A stretch of DNA of 64,000 bases from positions 1-64,000 of the forward strand of contig NZ_JAGIBD010000021.1 of assembly GCF_017744555.1 (NCBI RefSeq), in the 5' to 3' direction. The notes beneath the pieces were generated by a model, which worked only from the letters and a program-made list of their open reading frames with translations, was not told the DNA's origin and made no database searches. The position numbers and the translations under genes are program-made. Below are positions 36,014 through 43,963 of the stretch, one piece after another. Position 1 is the first letter of the stretch, and every line of letters begins with the position of its first letter. The DNA is from Cellulomonas sp. Lineage in GTDB: Bacteria; Actinomycetota; Actinomycetes; Actinomycetales; Cellulomonadaceae.

Positions 36014-36844
36014 GTGGTCTCCGCCACCCAGGCCGAACGGCCCGCCACCACCCGCTCGCGCACCGCGACGCTGCGGGAGCTCGCGCTCGTGGTCGGCCTG
36101 TACGTCGCCTACAGCGCCACGCGGCTCGCGGTCGGCGGGCAGTGGGGTGCCGCGCGGGAGCACGCGGACCAGCTGCTGCACGTCGAGCGGGCGGTGCACC
36201 TCGACGTCGAGCTGTGGCTCAACACGGTCGTCACCCCCGTCACGTGGCTCGCGGTGCCCGCGTCGTTCTGGTACTCGACGATGCACTTCATCGTGACGCC
36301 CGCGGTGCTGGTCGTCCTGTACCGCCGGCACCCTGTGCTGTACCGGCCGGCCCGCACCGCGCTCATGGCGGCGACCCTCGTCGCGCTGCTGGGCTACTAC
36401 TTCTTCCCGACCGCACCGCCGCGCCTCGTCGGCGGCGGCTACGTGGACACGCTCTCAGAGACGTCGGGCTACGGCTGGTGGCCGTCGGCGGCGGAGACGG
36501 CAGCCGGCGGCTCGGGCTCGGTGACGAACCAGGTGGCCGCGATGCCGTCGATGCACGTCGGGTGGGCGCTGTGGGTGAGCATCGTGCTCGCGACGCTCGC
36601 GCGACGGTGGTGGCTCAAGGTGCTCGCGTACGCGTACGTCGCGACGACGACCTCGGTGGTCGTGCTGACCGCGAACCACTGGGTGCTCGACGCGGTCGCC
36701 GGCGTGGTGCTGGTCGGCGGGTGCTGGGTCGTCGCGTCGCGGGCGCACCGCCCGCCACCGGCGTCGACGCAGGCACCGGTCCACGACCTGGGTCGCCGTC
36801 CGGCGGACGACGTGGACGACGGGCGGACGCTCGCCGCGAGCTGA
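36014..36844 (+). CDS. PAP2-family phosphatase / inositolphosphotransferase-like
   Basis: A 276-aa membrane protein with six helices and the PAP2 phosphatase signatures: PTAPPRL after helix 3, VAAMPSMHVGWALW (motif 2, His), and LTANHWVLDAVAG (motif 3, His and Asp). The order and spacing match the bacterial PAP2_3 group related to inositol-phosphorylceramide synthases, which act on lipid phosphates at the outer membrane face. The GTG start gives the family length; the previous 250 bp hold no other frame. A C-terminal tail of 35 residues is Asp/Arg/Pro-rich. It converges on crtEb with a 6-bp gap and is probably not part of that operon. Confidence 0.8.
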   Translation: MVSATQAERPATTRSRTATLRELALVVGLYVAYSATRLAVGGQWGAAREHADQLLHVERAVHLDVELWLNTVVTPVTWLAVPASFWYSTMHFIVTPAVLVVLYRRHPVLYRPARTALMAATLVALLGYYFFPTAPPRLVGGGYVDTLSETSGYGWWPSAAETAAGGSGSVTNQVAAMPSMHVGWALWVSIVLATLARRWWLKVLAYAYVATTTSVVVLTANHWVLDAVAGVVLVGGCWVVASRAHRPPPASTQAPVHDLGRRPADDVDDGRTLAAS

Positions 36845-36850
36845 GCGGCG

Positions 36851-37750
36851 TCAGCTGCGCAGCGAGGCGACGATGAACGCCTGCGTGAGCAGGAAGCCCG
36901 TCACGAGGTTGAGCCACAGGAACCGGCGCCAGCCCCGGTGCGCCTGCTCGCAGGCGCCGTCGTCGAGGTCGCGGAACGGCGCGACCGAGGCCAGGTAGAC
37001 GAGCGGGACGACGGCCGCGAACGCGGCGGGCGCGCCGGCGGCGAGCATGAGCAGGGCCGACGCCGCGTACGCGGCCATGGAGAGCCGCACCGTCCGCCGT
37101 GCCCCCAGGACAGTCGCGATCGAGCCGATGCCGGCGCTCCGGTCCGCGGTGATGTCCTGGACCGCACCGAACGCGTGCGACGCGGCACCCCAGAGGAAGA
37201 ACGCCGCGAGCGTCGCGACCACGGGCACCGTGAACGGGCCCCCGGCGAGCGCGATCGCGAACACCGCCGGGCTGACGAAGTGGGTGCTCGACGTCAGCGA
37301 GTCGACGAACGGCCGTTCCTTGAACCGGAGCCGCGGGGCGGAGTACGCCACGACCGCGAACACGCTCACGGCCAGCACGGCCGCGGACGCGACGCCGTCG
37401 GCGGCGAGCAGGACGACGAGGAACGGCACGTTCGACAGGACCGCGGACCACAGCGTGGCCCGGTGCCACCGGTCGGACAGGACGGCACCCTCGATGCCGC
37501 CCTTGCGCGGGTTGGCCAGGTCGGAGGCGTAGTCGAACACGTCGTTCAGGCCGTACATCAGCAGGTTGTACGGGACGAGGAAGTACACCGTCCCCACGAC
37601 CAGCAGCCAGCCCGGCTCGCCGCCCGCGAGCAGGTACGCGACCGCGAACGGGTAGGCCGTGTTGATCCAGCTGAGGGGCCGGGACGCGAGGAGCACCTGC
37701 CCGAGCCCGGTGAGCGGTCCGGGACGCGCGGTGGCGGGCGCGGCGGTCAC
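36851..37750 (-). CDS. crtEb: Lycopene elongase / prenyltransferase (UbiA family)
   Basis: A 299-aa UbiA-type membrane prenyltransferase that adds dimethylallyl units to lycopene to give C50 carotenoids. The first Asp-rich motif is YGLNDVFDYASDLANPRK near residue 68, and the second is GAVQDITADRSAGIGSIAT near 190. Multiple helices separate them. The GTG at 37750 overlaps the crtYf stop (GTGA). It closes the seven-gene carotenoid operon. With crtYe/crtYf it points to decaprenoxanthin-, sarcinaxanthin- or C.p.450-type cyclic C50 pigments. A menaquinone prenyltransferase was rejected on operon context and the NDVFDYASD motif. Confidence 0.92.
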   Translation of the reverse strand: MTAAPATARPGPLTGLGQVLLASRPLSWINTAYPFAVAYLLAGGEPGWLLVVGTVYFLVPYNLLMYGLNDVFDYASDLANPRKGGIEGAVLSDRWHRATLWSAVLSNVPFLVVLLAADGVASAAVLAVSVFAVVAYSAPRLRFKERPFVDSLTSSTHFVSPAVFAIALAGGPFTVPVVATLAAFFLWGAASHAFGAVQDITADRSAGIGSIATVLGARRTVRLSMAAYAASALLMLAAGAPAAFAAVVPLVYLASVAPFRDLDDGACEQAHRGWRRFLWLNLVTGFLLTQAFIVASLRS

Positions 37751-38073
37751 GCGGCCACCTCGTCGCGGACCGGCACGGGCGTCAGCAGCACCCACACGGA
37801 GGGCAGGGCAAGGGCGGCGGCGACGGGCCACGCGAGGTCCTCGACGGGCGTGAGCCAGACCCGCAGGCCGACGAGCTGTGCGGGGTCGTACCGGAACAGG
37901 TCCGCGGCGATCATCAGGCTGTCGAACACGACGGTGAGCGTGAGCAGTACGCCGAGCGTCACGGCCACGGGCGCGGCGAAGGGGACGCCCCGGCGGCGCG
38001 CGGCACGGGCGCCGGCAGCGGCGAGCACGGCGACGCCCGCGAGCATGACGAGGTCGAGCACGAGGTAGGTCAC
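37747..38073 (-). CDS. crtYf: C50 carotenoid epsilon/beta-cyclase subunit
   Basis: A 108-aa three-helix membrane protein, one half of the heterodimeric lycopene-cyclase-type enzyme. It starts TYLVLDLVMLAGVAVLAAAG and contains LTVVFDSLMIAADLFRYDP and WLTPVEDLAWPVAAAL, the last being the conserved PxE(D) signature of the family. GTG 38073 overlaps the crtYe stop and its stop overlaps crtEb. It needs CrtYe to cyclise the elongated lycopene. Which ring type (beta, gamma or epsilon) forms cannot be told from sequence alone. Confidence 0.9.
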   Translation of the reverse strand: MTYLVLDLVMLAGVAVLAAAGARAARRRGVPFAAPVAVTLGVLLTLTVVFDSLMIAADLFRYDPAQLVGLRVWLTPVEDLAWPVAAALALPSVWVLLTPVPVRDEVAA

Positions 38074-38396
38074 GAGCCGGCCTCCCGCATGGGCAGGAGC
38101 CGGAGCGCGCCGGTGAACACCACCATGGTCAGGTACGAGAAGAACGTCACGAACACGAGCTCCTCGACCGGCAGGTGCGGCGCGACCTCGACGCCGAGCA
38201 GCGCGTCGCCGCGGCCCCGCTCGAAGATGCCGCGCGCGATCGCGACGGCGTCCCAGCACAGGAACATCGCGACGCCGGCGGCGAGCACGGCGAGCGCCCG
38301 CCGCGGACGGTGCCACACGAACAGCCGGTGCCGGGCGTCGAGCAGCACGACGCCCGCGAGGCTCACGACGAGCGCGAGGACGTACCAGCCCCTCAT
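38070..38396 (-). CDS. crtYe: C50 carotenoid epsilon/beta-cyclase subunit
   Basis: A 108-aa three-helix membrane protein, the partner of CrtYf. It contains YVLALVVSLAGVVLLDARHR, FLCWDAVAIARGIFERG and HLPVEELVFVTFFSYLTMV, the last with the family's PVEE motif. ATG 38396 overlaps the crtI stop. The two small subunits together equal one bacterial CrtYcd-type cyclase in size. Confidence 0.9.
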   Translation of the reverse strand: MRGWYVLALVVSLAGVVLLDARHRLFVWHRPRRALAVLAAGVAMFLCWDAVAIARGIFERGRGDALLGVEVAPHLPVEELVFVTFFSYLTMVVFTGALRLLPMREAGS

Positions 38397-39988
38397 CGGC
38401 GCTCCCCGGCAGGAGCCGTGCGGGTGGACGGGGCGAGCGGGGTCGGCAGCGGGCGCGACGAGGTGTCTCCGCGCAGGCGCTTGACGGCGAGCTCGGCGCT
38501 GATGAGGCACATGGGCAGGCCGACGCCGGGGATGGTCGAGCCGCCGGCGTACAGCAGGCCACCGACCTTCGCGGACGCGTTGCGCCCCCGCCACCAGGCG
38601 CTCTGGCGCAGCACGTGCGCCGGACCGAGCGCGCCGCCCGACCATGACGAGAGCTCGCGCGCGAAGTCGGCCGGGCCGGCCGTCCGACGGACCTCGACCC
38701 GGTCGGCGAGGTCGGGGATGCCGACGACCTGGGCGAGGCGGTGGATCGCCGCGTCCGCGACCTGCTCGACGACGGGGTCGCCGCGCCCCCCGAGCGACAC
38801 GTCGGCCGGGACCGGGACGAGCAGGAACAGGTTCTCGGAGTCGGGTGGTGCCACGGTGGGGTCGGTCCGGGACGGCGCGCACACGTACATCGACGCGGGC
38901 TCGGGCACGTGGCGGTCGGCGCCGAAGATCGCGTCGACGTTGGCCTGCCAGTCGGCCGCGAAGACCAGGCCGTGGTGCGTGAGCTCGGGCACCCGCCCAC
39001 GGACACCCAGGTAGACCAGCACGGCACCCGGTCCGGGGTCGCGGTCGGCCCACCACTGCTCCGGGTAGGTCCGCAGGTCCGGCGGCAGGAGGGCCGTCTC
39101 CAGATGGTGCAGGTCGCCTGCGCCCACGACGACGTCCGCCGGGGCGACGTGCTCACGGCCTTCGGCGTCGAGGTACTGCACGCCGGACACGCGCGGCGCG
39201 GGCGAGGTCGTGGTGACGACGCCGACGACGCGGGTACCCGTCCGGACGGTGGCGCCCTCGCGGGTGGCGAGCCGCACGAGCGCGTCCACGAGCGTGCCGA
39301 ACCCGCCGAGCGGGTACAGCACGCCGTCGGCCAGGTCGGCGTGGCTCATGAGGTGGTACAGCGCGGGCGCCCGGTCGGGCGACGTGCCGAGGAACACCGC
39401 GGGGTACCCGAGCACGCGGCGGAGGCGCTCGTCGCGGAACCGCCGGCCGACGTACCGGTCGAGCGTCTGCGCGACGAGCGGCAGGAGCCTCGGCACGCGG
39501 CGCAGGACGGCGGGGGACAGCAGGCGGGGGAGCGACTGGAACGTCGAGTAGAGCAGGTGCTCGCGGGCGACCTCGGTCGTGTCCCGCGCCGAGGCCAGGT
39601 ACCGGCGCAGCCTCCGGCCCGCGCCGGGCTCGACCGACTCGAACAGCGCGACGGTGTCGTCCGCGTCCGAGCGCACCTCCAGCGGCTCGGCGCCGCTCGT
39701 GAACCACGCCCGGTACGCCGGGTCGAGGCGCACCAGGTCGAGCTCCTCGTCCGCGCTCGTGCCCAGCAGGGCGAAGAAGTGCTCGAAGACCTCGGGCATG
39801 AGGTACCACGAGGGACCGGTGTCGAACCGGAAGCCGGCGGACTCCCACGTCCCGGCACGGCCGCCCACCTCGTCGCGCTGCTCCAGCACCTCGACGTCGT
39901 AGCCCTCGCGCGCGAGCAGCGCGGCGGTGGCGAGCCCGGCGACGCCGGCTCCGATGACGACCGCGCGCCCGCGCGTCGCGGCGGTCAC
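38393..39988 (-). CDS. crtI: Phytoene desaturase
   Basis: A 531-aa FAD-dependent desaturase that converts phytoene to lycopene in four steps. The dinucleotide fold AVVIGAGVAGLATAALLAREG opens the protein, followed by GGRAGTWESAGFRFDTGPSWYLMP. The C-terminal FAD motif is GLLYAGGSTIPGVGLPMCLISAEL. It is oxygen- and membrane-associated. GTG 39988 overlaps the crtB stop (GTGA), and its own stop overlaps crtYe. The operon has a single desaturase, as in Corynebacterium-type C50 clusters. Confidence 0.95.
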   Translation of the reverse strand: MTAATRGRAVVIGAGVAGLATAALLAREGYDVEVLEQRDEVGGRAGTWESAGFRFDTGPSWYLMPEVFEHFFALLGTSADEELDLVRLDPAYRAWFTSGAEPLEVRSDADDTVALFESVEPGAGRRLRRYLASARDTTEVAREHLLYSTFQSLPRLLSPAVLRRVPRLLPLVAQTLDRYVGRRFRDERLRRVLGYPAVFLGTSPDRAPALYHLMSHADLADGVLYPLGGFGTLVDALVRLATREGATVRTGTRVVGVVTTTSPAPRVSGVQYLDAEGREHVAPADVVVGAGDLHHLETALLPPDLRTYPEQWWADRDPGPGAVLVYLGVRGRVPELTHHGLVFAADWQANVDAIFGADRHVPEPASMYVCAPSRTDPTVAPPDSENLFLLVPVPADVSLGGRGDPVVEQVADAAIHRLAQVVGIPDLADRVEVRRTAGPADFARELSSWSGGALGPAHVLRQSAWWRGRNASAKVGGLLYAGGSTIPGVGLPMCLISAELAVKRLRGDTSSRPLPTPLAPSTRTAPAGERR

Positions 39989-40896
39989 GGGCGCACCGCC
40001 CTGGCCGGCACGAACCGGGCGGCGGTCTGCCCGACGAGCGTGCGGGCCACGACGAACGCCTTGACCCGCGCCGGGACGCGCACCCGGCGCTGCTCGATCG
40101 TCGACGCCGGCGTGGCGCGCAGCCGCCGGGACAGGGCGGCGAACAGGTCGTGCGCCGCCCGCACGCCACGACGGCTCGACGGCGGCAGGGCGGCGATCGC
40201 CCGCGCAGCCGCCGCGAGGTCGGCGTCGATGTCGTCGAGCAGCGCGTCCCGCGCGGCGTCGGTGAGGTGGCCCGTGCCGACGCCGGGGAAGTAGCCGCGT
40301 CCGAGCTGGTCGCGGTCCGCGGCGAGGTCGCGCAGGAAGTTGACCTTCTGGAACGCCGCGCCGAGCCTGCTGGCACCGTCGGCGAGCGCGGCGTACCGGG
40401 CGTCACGCTCGGCGGGCGTCCCGGGCTCGCACGCGACGAAGATCCGCAGGCACATGAGGCCGACGACTTCCGCCGATCCGTGCACGTACGTCGCGAACGA
40501 CCCGTCGTCGTGGGTGGACCGCACCAGGTCGGTCCGCATCGAGGCGAAGAACGGGTCGACGAGCTCGGCGCCGATGCCGCACTCGCGCGCCGTGAGGGCG
40601 AACGCGTGCACGACGAGGTTGGTGGAGAACCCGCGGGCCGTCGCGCGCGCGGTCTCGGCCTGCAGGTCGTCGAGGATCGCGGCCCGGTCGGCGTGGGACA
40701 GCGGCAGCGCGGCCGCGTCGACCACCTCGTCCGCGAGCCGCACGAGGCCGTACACGTTGCGCACGTGCCCGCGGACGGGCTCGTCGAGCAGCCGGCACGC
40801 GCGCGCGAACGACGTGGAGTAGCGGGTGATCACGCAGCTCGCGCTCGCCCGTGCGACCGCGTCGTAGAGGGCCGCCGACGACGGTTCCGCGCTCAC
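39985..40896 (-). CDS. crtB: Phytoene synthase
   Basis: This 303-aa enzyme condenses two geranylgeranyl diphosphates to phytoene. The first Asp-rich motif is VYGLVRLADEVVD near residue 50, the second is KVNFLRDLAADRDQLGRGYFP near residue 190, and ADEVVD aligns with the DXXXD of squalene/phytoene synthases. GTG 40896 overlaps the crtE stop. It is the third gene of the idi-crtE-crtB operon order. Confidence 0.95.
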   Translation of the reverse strand: MSAEPSSAALYDAVARASASCVITRYSTSFARACRLLDEPVRGHVRNVYGLVRLADEVVDAAALPLSHADRAAILDDLQAETARATARGFSTNLVVHAFALTARECGIGAELVDPFFASMRTDLVRSTHDDGSFATYVHGSAEVVGLMCLRIFVACEPGTPAERDARYAALADGASRLGAAFQKVNFLRDLAADRDQLGRGYFPGVGTGHLTDAARDALLDDIDADLAAAARAIAALPPSSRRGVRAAHDLFAALSRRLRATPASTIEQRRVRVPARVKAFVVARTLVGQTAARFVPARAVRP

Positions 40897-41927
40897 GCCG
40901 CCCGCCTCGTCCCGGAGAGCAGGTCCTCGGTGAGGCGCTCGATGACGGGGGCGACGGCCCGCAGGTCACGCGCGAGGAGCCGCGCCTCGCGGACGTGCTG
41001 GTCGAGCAGCTCCTCCACGAGCTCGCGCGACCCGCAGGCCGTGAGCGCGGCGCGGACGTCGTCGGCGGCCGCCCGGGTGAGGTGGGGGTCGCCCAGGTGC
41101 GGCGCGATCGCCGGCCACGCGCTGGTGGAGCGGGCGTGCACGACGAGCGCGGTGACGGTGCCCTCGCGCAGGTCGGAGAGCGTGCTCTTGCCCGTCTCGG
41201 CCTCGTCGCCGAACGTGCCGAGCAGGTCGTCCTGGAGCTGGAAGGCGATCCCGACGAGCCGCCCGAGGCGGTCGAGCGCGGGCAGGACGGCGGCCGGTGC
41301 CTGCGCCAGGATCGCGCCGGCCCGCATCGGCAACGAGAACGAGTAGACGGCGGTCTTCTGCTCCTCGACGGTGAGCACGTCGGCCAGGGTCGGGTGGTCG
41401 ACGTGCAGGCCCAGCCGGACGTCGCCGAGCTCGCCGGCGGCTGTGACGCGCACGGTCTCGTCGAGCAGGTCGAGCAGCCGGGCGACCGTCTCGCGGTCGG
41501 TGTCGACGGTCGCGACGAGCCGGGTGGCGCCGACGAGCGCGAGGTCACCCGCGAGGATGCCTGCGGCCTGCCCGTACCGCTGGGCACGGGAGGCCGAGGC
41601 CCCCGCGGCGCGTCCGCGTGCCTCGAACGCGCCCGAGACGTTGGGGCGACCACGACGGTGCAGGTCGCGGTCGATGACGTCGTCGTGCATGACGAACGCG
41701 GTGTGCAGCAGCTCGACGGCGTCGCCGACGTGCTGTGCGAGCTCGGGCCGGGTGCCGCCGAACGCCTCGTACGTCGCCTGCAGCAGCGCGGGCCGCAACC
41801 CCTTGCCGCCGACGGCGGCGTCGCCCATCGCGTCCCACAGCGCGCGCGCCTCGCCGCGGGACGCGCCGGCCGCGCCGGTCGCGAAGAACTCGGCGAAGAC
41901 CCGACGGTCGAGCACCTGCGCGGTCAT
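40893..41927 (-). CDS. crtE: Geranylgeranyl diphosphate synthase
   Basis: A 344-aa trans-isoprenyl diphosphate synthase. The first Asp-rich motif is FVMHDDVIDRDLHRRGRP near residue 80 and the second is IAFQLQDDLLGTFGD near residue 230, with the preceding GGKGLRPALLQATYEAFGG as the allylic-diphosphate binding part. It supplies the C20 precursor to crtB. ATG 41927 overlaps the idi stop (ATGA). GGPP is also the known effector of the MarR-type regulator CrtR in Corynebacterium, and a CrtR-like gene lies just upstream. Confidence 0.94.
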   Translation of the reverse strand: MTAQVLDRRVFAEFFATGAAGASRGEARALWDAMGDAAVGGKGLRPALLQATYEAFGGTRPELAQHVGDAVELLHTAFVMHDDVIDRDLHRRGRPNVSGAFEARGRAAGASASRAQRYGQAAGILAGDLALVGATRLVATVDTDRETVARLLDLLDETVRVTAAGELGDVRLGLHVDHPTLADVLTVEEQKTAVYSFSLPMRAGAILAQAPAAVLPALDRLGRLVGIAFQLQDDLLGTFGDEAETGKSTLSDLREGTVTALVVHARSTSAWPAIAPHLGDPHLTRAAADDVRAALTACGSRELVEELLDQHVREARLLARDLRAVAPVIERLTEDLLSGTRRAA

Positions 41928-42484
41928 GACGCACGCGCCAGGGTGCCGGGCGTGCCGATCTCGGCGAGCCGCCGCACCTGCTCGACCATCCAGGGGCTGA
42001 ACGCCCAGGGCGTGGCGGCGACGGCCCGTCCGAGGTCGACGGTCTCGACCCAGCGGACCTCCGCGACCTCGTCGGGGCTCGGCGTGACCTGCTCGTCGGT
42101 GGTCGCGAACCAAACGGGGCAGATCTCGTTCTCGACGACGCCTCCGGCGTCGGTCGCCCGGTACCGGAAGTCCGGCAGGAGCTCCTCGAGGCCGTCCACC
42201 GCGATGCCGAGCTCGCGGCGGGCGTGACGGGCGATCGCGTCGGTCATGTGCTCGCCGGGCCGCGGGTGGCCGCAGAACGAGTTGGTCCACACGCCCGGCC
42301 AGGTCGCCTTCGTCAGCGCGCGCCGGGTGACCAGGAGCCGCCCGGCGGGCGAGAACAGGTAGCACGAGAAGGCGAGGTGCAGGGGCGTGGCGGTGGTGTG
42401 CACGGTGGGCCGCGGCGCCGTGCCGCAGGGGTGACCGTGCTCGTCGAGGAGGACGACGAGGTCGTCGTGGGCCGTGGTGGTCAT
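41924..42484 (-). CDS. idi: Isopentenyl-diphosphate delta-isomerase (type 1)
   Basis: A 186-aa Nudix-fold isomerase interconverting IPP and DMAPP. The catalytic Cys is in TNSFCGHPRPGEH near residue 70, the Nudix-like metal ligands are in AIARHARRELGIAV, and the catalytic Glu is in GVVENEICPVW near residue 116. The ATG at 42484 has AGGAG seven bases upstream. It is the first gene of the carotenoid operon, reading away from the divergent MarR-type gene. It also feeds DMAPP to crtEb for C50 formation. Confidence 0.95.
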   Translation of the reverse strand: MTTTAHDDLVVLLDEHGHPCGTAPRPTVHTTATPLHLAFSCYLFSPAGRLLVTRRALTKATWPGVWTNSFCGHPRPGEHMTDAIARHARRELGIAVDGLEELLPDFRYRATDAGGVVENEICPVWFATTDEQVTPSPDEVAEVRWVETVDLGRAVAATPWAFSPWMVEQVRRLAEIGTPGTLARAS

Positions 42485-42530
42485 CGCGTGCTCCTGGGTC
42501 TCGGCCGCATGGGATCACCGTAGATCATGA

Positions 42531-42562
42531 TTGCTAGCCAGGCTAGTTGTTTGCTGGGCTAG
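42531..42562. promoter_or_regulatory. CTAGCC-A-GGCTAG palindrome and second half-site, candidate CrtR operator
   Basis: A perfect 13-bp palindrome (42534-42546) plus a second GGCTAG (42557-42562), each preceded by TTGCT (42531, 42551), in the divergent gap between idi and the MarR-type gene. TAGGAT at 42560-42565 is a -10 match for the regulator gene, so repressor bound here would cover both promoters. This is the expected layout for autoregulated CrtR. Confidence 0.6.
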
Positions 42563-42572
42563 GATGCGAGAC

Positions 42573-43097
42573 GTGGAAGACGAGCCGGCGGCCGGGCACA
42601 CGGCGCACTACTGGTACCCCGACGAGCCGTCGGTCGTGGAGCTGCTCGAGGCCGTGCGGCGTTTCCGCAGGTCCGACCACGAGATGCGGCGACGGCTGAG
42701 CGCCGGCATGGACATGAACGAGACCGACCTCCAGGCGCTGCAGCTCGTCATCGCGGCCGAGTCCCACGGCGGTCAGGTGCACCCGCGCGACATCGCCGCC
42801 CACCTGCGGATCTCGACCGCGTCCACCACCAAGCTGCTCGACCGGCTCACCGCGTCCGGGCACCTGCAGCGCGGGGTGCACCCCACCGACCGGCGCTCCG
42901 TCGTCGTCTCGAGCACGCCGCACGCGCACCACGAGATCCGCGAGCGGCTGGAGCGGATGCACGCCGCCATGGCGGCGATCGCGCGCGACGTCCCCGTGGA
43001 GGCCCGTCCCCACGTCCGCGACTTCCTGCGGGCGATGGCCGCCCACCTCGACTCGGAGGGCGGCGTCGCGCCCCTGACCAAGGACCCCGCGCTCTGA
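42573..43097 (+). CDS. crtR: MarR-family regulator, CrtR-like
   Basis: A 174-aa winged-helix regulator. The DNA-binding part is around residues 60-120 (ETDLQALQLVIAAESHGG, then ISTASTTKLLDRLTASGHL and the wing HPTDRRSVVVSSTP). In Corynebacterium the divergent MarR-type CrtR represses the crt operon and is released by GGPP; same position and family here. The GTG at 42573 lies exactly 7 nt after TAGGAT, so a leaderless transcript is likely. An ATG at 42564 would overlap the -10 element and is less plausible. The symbol is by analogy of family and position, not proof of orthology. Confidence 0.8.
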   Translation: MEDEPAAGHTAHYWYPDEPSVVELLEAVRRFRRSDHEMRRRLSAGMDMNETDLQALQLVIAAESHGGQVHPRDIAAHLRISTASTTKLLDRLTASGHLQRGVHPTDRRSVVVSSTPHAHHEIRERLERMHAAMAAIARDVPVEARPHVRDFLRAMAAHLDSEGGVAPLTKDPAL

Positions 43098-43115
43098 CAC
43101 GCGCACGGCCGGGGG

Positions 43116-43907
43116 TCAGCCGAGCTCGACGAGCTCGCGCACGTCGTCGTCGGGCAGCGCGTCCGCGACCGCCGTCACGACGAGCTCGTCGAGCCGGGCG
43201 AACCCGTGGTGCACGTTGAGGAACGCCGTGTCCGACGCGTCGCGCCCTGTCGCGATGCGCACGAGGCTCGACCGGGGTGCGAGCGTGGTCGCGTCGACCA
43301 CGCACCAGCGGCCGTCGACGAACGCCTCGGCGACCGCGTGGAAGTCCATGGGTGACAGGCCGGGCGCGTAGACCGACACGACTCGCGCGGGCACGTCCAG
43401 GGCCCGCAGCAGCGCGACGACCAGGTGGGCGTAGTCGCGGCACACCCCGCGGCGGGCCAGCAGCGTGCGGACGGCACCGTCCGTCGGCAGGCTCGACCCC
43501 GGCACGTACGCGAGGCGCGACCCGACCCACGAGCTGACGGCCGCGAGCAGGTCGACGCCGTCGAGGCCCGCGAACTCGGCGCGCGCCGTCGGGCCGAGCG
43601 TGTCCGACTCGCAGTACCGGCTCGGCCGCAGGTAGCGCAGCAGGTCGACGTCCTGCGCGGCGAGGCCGGGTGCGCGCCCGCGGACCGACGCCGCGTAGTC
43701 GAGCACGAGCCGGCCCGGGTCGGCGTGGACCACGTGGAGGCGGGTGCCGTGCGCGTCGTGCACCTCGGTCGAGCCGACGTGGCGGCCGTCGAGCGTGACC
43801 GTGAGCTCCTCGTCGGCCGCGAGCTGCGTCGAGACCGCGATCTCGAACGCGAGCGTGACGGAGGACGTGACGTCGAGGCTGAGGTGGGCCGACAGGTCGC
43901 GCTGCAC
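43116..43907 (-). CDS. Transglutaminase-like domain protein
   Basis: A 263-aa protein with an N-terminal beta-rich domain and a C-terminal transglutaminase/protease-like domain. The triad is Cys in ARRGVCRDYAHLVVAL near residue 156, His in SPMDFHAVAEAFVDG near 188 and Asp in WCVVDATTLAP near 203. Such bacterial proteins are usually cytoplasmic peptidases or amidases of unknown substrate. GTG 43907 gives the best N-terminus (QRDLSAHLSLDVTSS). It follows the SDR gene on the same strand after 56 bp and converges on crtR. Confidence 0.88.
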   Translation of the reverse strand: MQRDLSAHLSLDVTSSVTLAFEIAVSTQLAADEELTVTLDGRHVGSTEVHDAHGTRLHVVHADPGRLVLDYAASVRGRAPGLAAQDVDLLRYLRPSRYCESDTLGPTARAEFAGLDGVDLLAAVSSWVGSRLAYVPGSSLPTDGAVRTLLARRGVCRDYAHLVVALLRALDVPARVVSVYAPGLSPMDFHAVAEAFVDGRWCVVDATTLAPRSSLVRIATGRDASDTAFLNVHHGFARLDELVVTAVADALPDDDVRELVELG

Positions 43908-43963
43908 GCGCCCATCGTGGGGGACGCGGGCCGTGCCCGCCCGGCGAGCGCTGTCAGACCGGG

